A stretch of DNA of 39,969 nucleotides from an uncultured Kineothrix sp. (lineage in GTDB: Bacteria; Bacillota; Clostridia; Lachnospirales; Lachnospiraceae): the NCBI GenBank assembly GCA_910587275.1, contig CAJUMD010000018.1:1-39969 (forward strand), given 5' to 3'. Shown here piece by piece: positions 9,005 through 16,516 of the stretch (its first letter is position 1; each line of letters opens with the position of its first letter). The notes under the pieces were generated by a model. It saw nothing but the letters and a program-made list of their open reading frames with translations, searched no databases and was not told where the DNA came from. The translations under genes were made by a program, and so were the position numbers.

Positions 9005-9028
9005 GGAAGAAAAGAGGGAGGGAGCGGT

Positions 9029-9994
9029 ATGAAAAAAAGTAAGCAGGCAGTAACGTCCACGGGCGTAACGGTGCGCGAAAAGCCGTTGGGTATGCGCATT
9101 TGGAACTGCCGCGGATATTATTTGATGTTTCTGCCGGTTTTTATATTTGTCATTATTATGAATTACTGGCCCATGCTGGGAATCCGGTATGCGTTTTATG
9201 ACTACAAACCGGTGGGGCAGCCGGCCTGGATCGGGCTGGGGCATTTTACGAAGATGTTTTCCACGTCGGCTTTTTGGACAGCGTTTCGGAACACTTTGGA
9301 ACTGAGCATTATCCGGCTGCTGATTACCACGTTTGCATCGGTGATCGTGTCGGTATTTCTGAACGAAATGGGAAATCTTTTGGCTAAGAAGACGCTGCAG
9401 ACGGTGATTTACCTGCCCCACTTTATGTCGTGGGCGGTAGTGGCTTCCATCTTCAGCCTGCTGCTGTCCCCGTCCAGCACGGGTATGATTAACGGCTGGC
9501 TGAGGGATCTCGGCTATATTGCGCAGGACCAGTCGGGAATTTATTTCCTGGCGGATTCCAAATGGTGGCGGCCGATTTTCTATACCATTAATATTTGGAA
9601 GGAAACCGGTTGGGGAACCATCATTTTCCTGGCGACGCTTTCCGGTATCAATCCGGAATTGTACGAGGCGGCGGATATCGACGGCGCGACGAGAATGCAG
9701 AAAATCCGGTTCGTTACGTTTCCGGCGCTGAGCAATACGATTATTACGGTGTTAATCCTGAATTTGGCGAAAGTAATGAATATGTTTGAACCGGTTTTTG
9801 TTCTTTATAACAATGCCGTGTATGATGTGTCCGATGTTATTTCTACTTATGTGTACCGGCAGACTTTTGCCATTGCGCTGCCGAATTACGGTTATTCCAC
9901 GGCGGTGGGACTGTTCCGTTCCCTGGTCGGCGGCATCTTGGTTTTGGTTTGTAACTGGGCAAGCAAGAAGACCCGCGGACGGGGCATTGTATAG
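9029..9994 (+). CDS. Carbohydrate ABC transporter permease, LplB/YteP type
   Basis: Inner-membrane permease of 321 residues with about six membrane segments, the first after a basic ~30-residue N-terminal tail. The EAA cytoplasmic loop that contacts the ATPase reads YEAADIDGATRMQKIRFVTFP near residues 211-231. It belongs to the binding-protein-dependent permeases of the LplB group, which handle complex oligosaccharides together with LplC-type partners. GGAGGG lies a few bases before the ATG. The partner permease starts 11 bp downstream. No ATPase is encoded here; importers of this class commonly use a shared MsmK-like ATPase encoded elsewhere. The cognate binding-protein gene directly upstream is truncated. 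Confidence 0.9.
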   Translation: MKKSKQAVTSTGVTVREKPLGMRIWNCRGYYLMFLPVFIFVIIMNYWPMLGIRYAFYDYKPVGQPAWIGLGHFTKMFSTSAFWTAFRNTLELSIIRLLITTFASVIVSVFLNEMGNLLAKKTLQTVIYLPHFMSWAVVASIFSLLLSPSSTGMINGWLRDLGYIAQDQSGIYFLADSKWWRPIFYTINIWKETGWGTIIFLATLSGINPELYEAADIDGATRMQKIRFVTFPALSNTIITVLILNLAKVMNMFEPVFVLYNNAVYDVSDVISTYVYRQTFAIALPNYGYSTAVGLFRSLVGGILVLVCNWASKKTRGRGIV

Positions 9995-10005
9995 GAGGGA
10001 TTGGG

Positions 10006-10848
10006 ATGAAGCCGAGAAAAAAGATTCGGACATTTGATGTCGTCAATTATATTGTATTTATATTTGTTGGATTGATCGTTTTAGTCCCGATATGGAAAGT
10101 GTTCGTGGATTCCATTAATGCGGTAGGCGTATACCAGTTCCGGCTTTGGCCGAATAAATTTACGCTGGACGGCTACCGGACCATCCTGAATACGGCGCTG
10201 TTGTACCAGCCGTTTGTCAATTCCGTGATAACGACAATATTCGGTACGCTGCTGGGCTTGGTGCTTTCCACGCTTTCAGGATATGTGCTGGCGCAGGAGA
10301 CGATGCCGGGGCGTAATATCTTTGCTTTCATGCTGCTGTTTACGATGATTTTTTCGGGCGGTATGATACCGGAATATTTGGTGATGAAGAAACTGCATTT
10401 GGTAAATAATATGTGGATTTTGGTTTTCCGTCACGGGGTGAACGTATATAACTTCGTGCTGATGAAGAATTTCTTTGAGGGTATTCCGGGAAGCCTTTAT
10501 GAAGCGGCAAAAATTGACGGGTGCTCGCCCATGGGGATATTCTTTAAGATTGTGCTCCCTTTGTCCAAGGCTGCGCTGGCTTCCATCGGTTTAATGTTTG
10601 CGGTGACGGTATGGAACGATTATTCCACGGTGAAGATTTATATCGCGGATCCCCATCAGGTGAATTTCCAGTATAAACTGAGGAACATGATTATGGGCGG
10701 CGACACGCCCCTTACGAGTTACAACGTATCGCAGACGACGCTGTTTAATGCGGGCATTATGGCGGCAATCATTCCTTTTATGGCATTATACCCGTTTTTG
10801 CAGAAGTACTTTGTAACGGGCGTGAATGTGGGAGCGGTAAAAGAATAA
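10006..10848 (+). CDS. Carbohydrate ABC transporter permease, LplC/YtcP type
   Basis: Second membrane subunit of the importer, 280 residues with about six membrane segments. The EAA loop reads YEAAKIDGCSPMGIFFKIVLP, and the C terminus KYFVTGVNVGAVKE is typical of the LplC/YtcP group, where a final GAVKE or GSVKG is common. The ribosome site GGAGGG lies across the end of the upstream gene, so the two permeases are probably translationally linked. With the upstream permease it would form the heterodimeric channel. Substrate cannot be told from sequence. No strong terminator follows on the plus strand. Confidence 0.9.
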   Translation: MKPRKKIRTFDVVNYIVFIFVGLIVLVPIWKVFVDSINAVGVYQFRLWPNKFTLDGYRTILNTALLYQPFVNSVITTIFGTLLGLVLSTLSGYVLAQETMPGRNIFAFMLLFTMIFSGGMIPEYLVMKKLHLVNNMWILVFRHGVNVYNFVLMKNFFEGIPGSLYEAAKIDGCSPMGIFFKIVLPLSKAALASIGLMFAVTVWNDYSTVKIYIADPHQVNFQYKLRNMIMGGDTPLTSYNVSQTTLFNAGIMAAIIPFMALYPFLQKYFVTGVNVGAVKE

Positions 10849-11172
10849 AGACCAAAAAAAGAATAAAGAAAAAAGAAGAACCCGAAATTCCCGCCAAATG
10901 GCGGGGAGCGGGGGGATGTGCGGGACTTTGGCGGATGGATTTTTCCTGATGCATTGTCTAAAGCCCTAATGGGGGACCGGTTTAGACCGCCGGTTTTGTC
11001 CACGGCGTTTATGTTGCTGTCATAAGCGCTGCCGCGTCTCCATGCTGCTGTACATGGAGAGCGGGGGATACCCCGAACAAAATAGATAGACTTCCTTATA
11101 CAATCAGGAAAGGTTTATCCCGGTTTCGCACATACCCCCAATCTCCGTGATTTTGCGGAAATTTTGCGGTTT
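10849..11172. other. Gene-free stretch with several inverted repeats
   Basis: No coding frame is convincing in this 324-bp stretch. It holds at least five inverted repeats: CCCGCC-aaat-GGCGGG (10890-10905), GTCTAAA...TTTAGAC (10956-10987), TCTCCATG...CATGGAGA (11037-11060), CGGGG-gata-CCCCG (11062-11075) and TTCCT...AGGAA (11092-11110). The last, read on the minus strand, is followed by a T-rich tract and may end transcription of the DUF6033-like gene; the first, also on the minus strand, is followed after a gap by a pyrimidine-rich run. The middle hairpins have no T tails. No known RNA family was recognised. Confidence 0.5.
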
Positions 11173-11859
11173 TTATATACTGAAATCGAATTTCCTTCCG
11201 TATTCCGGTTCGTTTCCGGTTTTGATGGAATCCCAGTCAATTTCTTTCATTTTCTTCACAAGTTCCTTTATGCTGTCCGCGTATACGGTGGCGTGTTTGG
11301 TATCCTCTGTCTTTTTGGCATCCGCTTTTTTCTGCTCCCGTTTTTCCTCGCGGGATTTCTCGATGGATTCCCTTTGCTTTGCGCTGGATTTTTCCAGTTC
11401 CGCAAAGAAAGAAGTGGTACCGTCGTCGTTAAAGGAAATGCCGATTTTCGTGATGTCACTGTTTTCACCTGCTTTGGTGAAACCGAATTCCCTGTTAATC
11501 TGGTCTGACATGCGCAGGGCGCCCTGTATGCGGTTTAAATATTCCTTTTCGTATTTTTCGCTGGAAGCCATTTTTTCCAGTTCCTTGCTGGAAAAAAGGA
11601 CGGAAACTTCTTTTGTGCCGCGGGAGAGGATTTCCTTCGCTTCCTCACCGCTGCTAAAGTCGGCTACCATGAAATCCATGTCGCCGTATGTCTTTCTCAG
11701 TTTCTCCAAAAGCGCCTGTGCTTTTTTGGAAAGTTTTGCCTGTCCGGTTTTGTCGGCTGCAGCGGCATCCGCCTTCTTACTGCCGGTGTTTCCCGCATTT
11801 TTTGCCTGTGCAGAGTTGTAGTAATCGGTAGCCGCATAATAATTTTCCGTGTTAATCAT
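11173..11859 (-). CDS. DUF6033-like protein of unknown function
   Basis: Soluble, charged protein of 228 residues without signal peptide or membrane segment. It opens with a low-complexity Tyr/Asn/Ala tail (MINTENYYAATDYYNSA) and an Ala/Lys stretch, has a central mixed region (KTYGDMDFMVADFSSGEEAK, VLFSSKELEKMA), and a Lys/Glu-rich, probably helical segment near residues 157-190. The pattern resembles DUF6033 proteins common in Lachnospiraceae; this is recalled, not searched. The start is well supported by AGGAGG eight bases before the ATG. It is a single minus-strand gene, divergent from the metallophosphoesterase. No function can be assigned. Confidence 0.7.
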   Translation of the reverse strand: MINTENYYAATDYYNSAQAKNAGNTGSKKADAAAADKTGQAKLSKKAQALLEKLRKTYGDMDFMVADFSSGEEAKEILSRGTKEVSVLFSSKELEKMASSEKYEKEYLNRIQGALRMSDQINREFGFTKAGENSDITKIGISFNDDGTTSFFAELEKSSAKQRESIEKSREEKREQKKADAKKTEDTKHATVYADSIKELVKKMKEIDWDSIKTGNEPEYGRKFDFSI

Positions 11860-12069
11860 GATGGAATCCTCCTGTGATTTATATGTGATATGCCGTTTTT
11901 GGTTTCACCGTTTCCTTTAAAGTTTCCTTTTAATATGATATCGTCATTTCCAAAGGAAAAATTTAGGTTGTGGGTAAATGAAAAAGCGGATATAATTAAT
12001 TTGGCAGAAAAGATACAGAAGATTCCCGTGGATGCAAGGGAGTATGGGAATAAAAGGAAGAAGCAGGGT

Positions 12070-12768
12070 ATGCATAAGAAAATAAAAAGAATTGCCGTCC
12101 TGTCGGATACCCATGGCCTGCTGCGGCAGGAAGTCGTGGAAACATTGGAAGGCTGCAGCGCCATTCTTCACGGCGGAGACATCAACAGGCGGGAAATACT
12201 GGAAGAACTTGGGCGTATTGCGCCGGTGTATGCAGTGCGGGGGAATAATGATAAGGAATGGGCGGAAGGGATGCCGGAGGAATTGGAACTCACGCTGTTT
12301 GGCATACGTATTTACATGGTGCATAATAAAAAGTACCGGAAAGCGGACTTACAGGGAACGGATTTGTTTATTTACGGACATTCCCATAAGTACGGGGAGA
12401 AAACGGAAGACGGCATACGGTTCCTGAATCCGGGAAGTTGTGGTCCGAGGCGTTTCCGGCAGCCCGTGACCATGGCGGTTTTGGAAGTGGAGGAAGATAC
12501 CGGCGCCTGGGCGATAAGGAAAATAGACCTGACGGAAGATACGGGGGGCAGCCCTGCGGGTGTAACGGCGGGAAATGTGAAACGTACGGTGGAAATCATT
12601 ATACGGGAAATGAAGACGGGGCACAAAGTGGATGCCATTGCCGGACGGCTGGGAGTGGAGCAGGAATTTGTGGAACAGGTGTGCAGGATTTACGTGACGC
12701 ATCCGGGAGTGGACGCGCAGGGAATCATAAACAAAATGGAAGTGAGCGCGCTGTTTGAACGCCGGTAG
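12070..12768 (+). CDS. YfcE/YsnB-type metallophosphoesterase with C-terminal extension
   Basis: Metal-dependent phosphodiesterase-like protein of 232 residues. The calcineurin-fold motifs are all present: D13-x-H15 (SDTHG), GGD ending at D37, GNND at 58-61, H85, and GHSH at 103-106, followed by NPGSCGPRR. Family proteins of this size class normally end near residue 160; here about 65 further residues look like a helical winged or HTH-like segment (VKRTVEIIIREMKTG, DAIAGRLGVEQEFVEQVCR), an extension also found in related Lachnospiraceae proteins. The frame is open upstream to 11890, but the ATG at 12070 starts the fold and has AGGAAG nearby. The DUF3431-like gene follows after 20 bp, likely in the same transcript. 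The physiological substrate is unknown. Confidence 0.85.
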   Translation: MHKKIKRIAVLSDTHGLLRQEVVETLEGCSAILHGGDINRREILEELGRIAPVYAVRGNNDKEWAEGMPEELELTLFGIRIYMVHNKKYRKADLQGTDLFIYGHSHKYGEKTEDGIRFLNPGSCGPRRFRQPVTMAVLEVEEDTGAWAIRKIDLTEDTGGSPAGVTAGNVKRTVEIIIREMKTGHKVDAIAGRLGVEQEFVEQVCRIYVTHPGVDAQGIINKMEVSALFERR

Positions 12769-12788
12769 TAAGGAAAGGATAACATGGT

Positions 12789-13655
12789 ATGAAGAAAACG
12801 GATACATTTTTTGTAATTCACAATTTTAATACGGTGCCGGAAAACCTTCTTGCGTATTGTGAGAATTATATCATATACGATGCCTCCACGGACCGGAACG
12901 TAACGGAGGAATTGGAAAGAAAGGGATACCGCTATGTCCATGTGGAAAATACCGGACATAACATCACATCCTATTTCAGTTATTTTGCAGACCATTACGG
13001 GGAACTGCCGGAGTATCTGTGCCTGTGCAAAGGCAATATGCTGGGAAGGCACTGTTCCGAAGAATATTTCGGGCGTGTATATGACAATAAATATTTTACG
13101 TATTTATATGAGGACAAAAATATTTTGGATAAATTAAGGCAGCAGGGGATTGGAACCGGAAAGGGGAAGGAAGAAGGGGAACCCATAGAATGCCTGGTGA
13201 GCGAATCCCGTTACCTGGAGGAGAACACATCCTGGTATGTGGAGTCGCCCAATCATCCCCACCGTTATTTTGACGAATATAACAGCCTGCTTTCTTTTGT
13301 ATACAAAAAGCCGGTCCTGCCTAAGTATAATGTATTTTCACCGGGCGCCTGCTATATCCTGCACCGCTCCCAGGTGACGAAGCATACACCGGAGTTCTAC
13401 CGGAATATGATTAAAATCATGAACTACGGGCTGAATCCGAGTTTCCCTTCGGAAGCCCACCATGTGGAACGGATGCTTCCGGTTATTTTCTGCGAGTCCT
13501 ATGAGGAAAACGAGTGGATGAACGATGAGGCGCTGTTTGAACGGAAACTGGAGGAAAGGATTCCGGTTATCCGGTTTGAGGATTCCATACGGGGGAAGCG
13601 GATGAAGAAACTGCGGAGGCTGGAATACCGGTTGAGGAAGGGGATTGGGCAGTAG
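12789..13655 (+). CDS. DUF3431-like protein, possibly glycan-related
   Basis: Soluble protein of 288 residues. It begins with a short beta-strand (FFVIHNFNT), then VHVENTGHNITSYFSYFADHYGELPEYLCLCKGN, which resembles the DUF3431 core in which a conserved Asn/Gly-rich loop precedes a 'they look on' helix and a strand. Later segments are SPGACYILHRSQVTKH and a basic C-terminal tail (RGKRMKKLRRLEYRLRK). Similar proteins occur beside glycosyltransferases in surface polysaccharide loci, so a glycan role is possible but unproven. It sits 20 bp after the metallophosphoesterase. The family call is moderate; the coding call is firm from length and ribosome site (AAGGA at 12771). Confidence 0.6.
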   Translation: MKKTDTFFVIHNFNTVPENLLAYCENYIIYDASTDRNVTEELERKGYRYVHVENTGHNITSYFSYFADHYGELPEYLCLCKGNMLGRHCSEEYFGRVYDNKYFTYLYEDKNILDKLRQQGIGTGKGKEEGEPIECLVSESRYLEENTSWYVESPNHPHRYFDEYNSLLSFVYKKPVLPKYNVFSPGACYILHRSQVTKHTPEFYRNMIKIMNYGLNPSFPSEAHHVERMLPVIFCESYEENEWMNDEALFERKLEERIPVIRFEDSIRGKRMKKLRRLEYRLRKGIGQ

Positions 13656-13678
13656 AGGGAATGGGCAGAGGACGCAGG

Positions 13679-13714
13679 CGCCGCCCTCCAAAGAACTCCC
13701 CTCCGTGCGTCCGC
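13679..13714. repeat. Dispersed intergenic repeat, copy 2
   Basis: This 36-bp block matches copy 1 at 47-82 in 32 of 36 positions. GGACGCA at 13670-13676 is the exact reverse complement of TGCGTCC at 13706-13712, so the whole 13670-13712 segment can fold into a hairpin with a C-rich loop. It lies between the DUF3431-like gene and the promoter of the ATPase-Wadjet unit. Confidence 0.6.
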
Positions 13715-13764
13715 ATTTTTCCCGCGTAAAACTGTAAAAATATATAGGAACCTTTCCTAACAGG

Positions 13765-13793
13765 TTGCCATTCCATTGCAGATTGGCTATAAT
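13765..13793 (+). promoter_or_regulatory. Strong sigma-A-type promoter for the ATPase-Wadjet unit
   Basis: TTGCCA at 13765-13770 and a perfect TATAAT at 13788-13793 are spaced 17 bases. Just upstream AACCT at 13749-13753 and AGGTT at 13762-13766 form an inverted repeat that overlaps the -35 box, a possible operator. The expected start of transcription, near 13800, leaves only a short leader before the ATPase gene. Confidence 0.8.
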
Positions 13794-13813
13794 GGAACAA
13801 ATAGGAAAAAGGT

Positions 13814-15388
13814 ATGGGAGGCGGCAGATGGATGACGGCGACTCATTGCGTGAAAGATTCGGATGGCGGTACGGCAGGATTCGTTATTGACGGTGTTTTC
13901 TATGCGGATGCAAAGGTAAGGGATAATATACAGTATATTGACAACCTGTTTTTGGGAGATGCAGGACAGCTTGTAGCGGAAGGGAAACTGCAGGAAACCA
14001 CATACAGACAGGCGGTAAATGAAGCAGAATATAAACGTTTGGTAAAGGAAAACGGTTTTGTCCGTGATATTCAAACGGAATTGGAAGAATGGAAACGGGA
14101 CGAATGCCGAAAGGCGCTTCAATTGGAAGGCTCCCGTCAAATCGGGAAGACCACGGAACTTTTGAAATTTGCATACAGGAACTATGAATATACGGTTTAT
14201 GTGTCCCTGTCGGATGATAAGTATGGGTTTGAAGAAGTCCTGCGCGGTGGGTGTACGCCGCTTGACATGGAAAAATATTGCCAAAAGGCGCAGCTAACCC
14301 ATTTTGTAAACGACAGACAGACGCTTCTTATTATTGACGAAATACAGATTAGCCCATTGGTATATAATTCCATAAGGACCATTTGCAGCCGCCTGGATTG
14401 CGATGTAATCGTTACGGGAAGTTATTTGGGACAGACTTTGCAGAAAGAATATTTCCAGCCTGCGGGAACCCTTACTTACCGGTATATGTATCCGATGTCT
14501 TTCCGGGAATTCTGCCGTGCTTTGGGAAAGGAAGAAATACTGGATCAGTTGGACCTTTACGGAAAAAGCGATGGCACGGCATATGAGGATTTATGGGAAT
14601 GCTATGAATTATTCCGGCAGATTGGCGGGTATCCGGAAGCGGTAAAAGCATATGTGAGGACCCATAACATAGGAAAATGCCATGAAGTTATGGATAATCT
14701 TCTGACCACTTTTGAAAAGGAATCAAGAAACTATTTTAAAGAATCCAGGGAGACGCTTATATTTAAGACGGTATATACGGAAGCGATAAAGGAAATGTGC
14801 CGGGAAAAACGGGGAAACGGGAGCAGATTGGTGGAAACGGTTACGGACATCGCGAAAGGCTCGCAGAAGCAGATGATCAGCAGGGAAGAAGTATCCAATG
14901 CCGTGGCATGGCTGGTATATTCCGGAATTGTAGGGGAATGCGGGCTGTACCGTAACGGGGATGTGAACGATTATGTTCCGGCAAGGCGTTTGTATTACAT
15001 GGACTGTGGAATTGCTTCTTATGTGGCGGGGCAGACTGCTTTGCCGAAGGGCAGTGTGGACGGATTCCTGACGGAAAATTTTGTTTATACGGAGCTGTAC
15101 CGGCTGTATAAGCAGCAGGAAGGCAGGAAACCGGTAAAAGGGGATATGCCTTGTTTTTCCTGTTATAACGGATACGAACTTGATTTTATGGTGTTGGGAA
15201 AAGACAATACGGTGTACGGGCTTGAGGTGAAAACGGATACCGGCATCCCAAAATCGTTAAGGGTTTATATTGACCGGAAACTGGTGGATAAGGGAATCGT
15301 GGCAAAGAGAACAAACGGCGGCAGGGGGGATTTGTTCGACACGATTCCGGTGTATATGGCGGGGGCCGGGTTTCCGTACCGCTCCTGA
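13814..15388 (+). CDS. AAA ATPase with C-terminal DUF4143-like domain, Wadjet-linked
   Basis: Cytosolic ATPase of about 524 residues. The Walker A motif reads GSRQIGKTTEL (near residue 105-115) and Walker B reads TLLIIDEIQIS (near 173-183), the pattern of AAA_14/DUF4143 ATP-binding proteins. A C-terminal region carries YELDFMVL and GLEVKT, spaced like the Asp and Glu-x-Lys of PD-(D/E)XK folds. An unusual N-terminal ~85 residues precede the ATPase core. The start is uncertain: ATG at 13814, ATG at 13832, or an out-of-frame ATG at 13828 that has the best ribosome site. jetD follows 52 bp downstream without a terminator, so this gene probably leads the Wadjet transcript. Proteins of this family are often of unknown function; an accessory or regulatory role in defence is inference. 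Confidence 0.82.
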   Translation: MGGGRWMTATHCVKDSDGGTAGFVIDGVFYADAKVRDNIQYIDNLFLGDAGQLVAEGKLQETTYRQAVNEAEYKRLVKENGFVRDIQTELEEWKRDECRKALQLEGSRQIGKTTELLKFAYRNYEYTVYVSLSDDKYGFEEVLRGGCTPLDMEKYCQKAQLTHFVNDRQTLLIIDEIQISPLVYNSIRTICSRLDCDVIVTGSYLGQTLQKEYFQPAGTLTYRYMYPMSFREFCRALGKEEILDQLDLYGKSDGTAYEDLWECYELFRQIGGYPEAVKAYVRTHNIGKCHEVMDNLLTTFEKESRNYFKESRETLIFKTVYTEAIKEMCREKRGNGSRLVETVTDIAKGSQKQMISREEVSNAVAWLVYSGIVGECGLYRNGDVNDYVPARRLYYMDCGIASYVAGQTALPKGSVDGFLTENFVYTELYRLYKQQEGRKPVKGDMPCFSCYNGYELDFMVLGKDNTVYGLEVKTDTGIPKSLRVYIDRKLVDKGIVAKRTNGGRGDLFDTIPVYMAGAGFPYRS

Positions 15389-15440
15389 TTGACGGTATGG
15401 GTTCACCGGTTTTACGGAGTGCGGAAGGAAACCGGATCAG

Positions 15441-16448
15441 ATGAAGAAAATCCCACTGGAACAATTACTCAAAGAAAGCAGGGCGGAATCCTATGCGGAG
15501 CAATACCGGTATGTCCGCCGTTTAATCGAAGACCAAAAGATAAAAGCGGTAAAGGCGTCTCCGCTGAACGGGAAAACGCCCGCCTTACACACCGGTTACT
15601 GGCTGGCGGAGGAGGCGCCGGACGAACGGAAGCGGAAGGAGCAGGAGGAAGACCTGAAATTCCATATGTCGCCTGCCATACGGACGGATTATTACCTGAA
15701 CCATTTGGATGTATACGGTGCGGAAGAACGGTGGGTGGCTCTGTTAAACCGGTATTTTCTGGAACAGGGGGAAGGGGAACAGGAGCCGGTTTCGCTGAAT
15801 GAGCGGAGTTTCCAAATATGGGGACGGGAGAAATTCCTGCAAAGGGAACAGGGGAAGAAAGTGCTGGCGCATTGCGGGATATCGCTGGAACAGCTTTGTG
15901 TGTACGCCACGTCGGAACCTTTGGCATATTATTCCGCCTGCCGGCAGGCACCGCAGACGGTTCTTATGATAGAAAATAAAGATACGTTTTACAGTATGCG
16001 CCGCCACCTGATGGCAGGGGGAAGGCGGATGTTCGGTGAGGAAATCGGAACGGTGATATACGGTGCGGGGAAGGGCATATGGCGGTCTTATGAAGATTTC
16101 CGTTTCTGTGTGGAGCCGCATATAAATGACGGGCGGAACCGGCTCCTTTATTTCGGTGATTTGGATTATGAGGGAATCGGGATTTACGAACGGCTGGCGG
16201 CGTTGTTTGGGGAAGGGGAAGAACCTTATGAAGTGAAGCCGTTTGTCACGGCATACGGGAAAATGCTGGAAAAGGCGGAAAAGAAAGGAACGGATTTCCT
16301 GCCGGAAACCAGTGAAAACCAAAACCGCAGCCTGTCCGGCAGGTTTTTCGGGTACTTTCCGGAAGATATGAAAGAGAGGATGGAGCGGATACTTCTTGCG
16401 GGCAGGTATATACCGCAGGAAATCATCCATATTGCGGATTTGCCGTGA
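15441..16448 (+). CDS. jetD: Wadjet nuclease subunit JetD (DUF2220-type)
   Basis: Toprim-like nuclease subunit of 335 residues from an SMC-type anti-plasmid system. In Wadjet, JetD cuts circular DNA after the JetABC motor has extruded it. The C-terminal half shows the DUF2220 toprim pattern: VLMIENKDTF around residues 174-183 supplies the acidic Glu, and YFGDLDYEGIGIYERL around 235-250 supplies the Asp-x-Asp metal site. The N-terminal half is a predicted helical arm or winged-helix region (ALHTGYWLAEE; MSPAIRTDYYLNHL). The order here is D-A-B-C, whereas jetD usually comes last. AAGGAAA lies about ten bases before the ATG. An inverted repeat follows the stop codon. Confidence 0.87.
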   Translation: MKKIPLEQLLKESRAESYAEQYRYVRRLIEDQKIKAVKASPLNGKTPALHTGYWLAEEAPDERKRKEQEEDLKFHMSPAIRTDYYLNHLDVYGAEERWVALLNRYFLEQGEGEQEPVSLNERSFQIWGREKFLQREQGKKVLAHCGISLEQLCVYATSEPLAYYSACRQAPQTVLMIENKDTFYSMRRHLMAGGRRMFGEEIGTVIYGAGKGIWRSYEDFRFCVEPHINDGRNRLLYFGDLDYEGIGIYERLAALFGEGEEPYEVKPFVTAYGKMLEKAEKKGTDFLPETSENQNRSLSGRFFGYFPEDMKERMERILLAGRYIPQEIIHIADLP

Positions 16449-16451
16449 TTA

Positions 16452-16485
16452 CGCATTGATATGGCATTCATATTATATCAATGCG
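16452..16485. promoter_or_regulatory. Perfect 11-bp inverted repeat between jetD and jetA
   Basis: CGCATTGATAT at 16452-16462 and ATATCAATGCG at 16475-16485 are exact reverse complements around a 12-base centre; two wobble pairs could extend the stem inward. There is no T tract, so it is not an ordinary terminator. It begins 3 bp after the jetD stop codon and ends 31 bp before the jetA start. It could be an operator for a dimeric protein, an mRNA processing or stability hairpin that sets JetD apart from JetABC, or a recombination remnant. Confidence 0.75.
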
Positions 16486-16516
16486 GCATAAGGAAACGGC
16501 TGTGAGGAGAAAAATC

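Noticed and set aside
11147..11821. Plus-strand frame opposite the DUF6033-like gene
   Set aside because: Ser/Phe-rich shadow frame; the minus-strand gene has an AGGAGG site and balanced composition.
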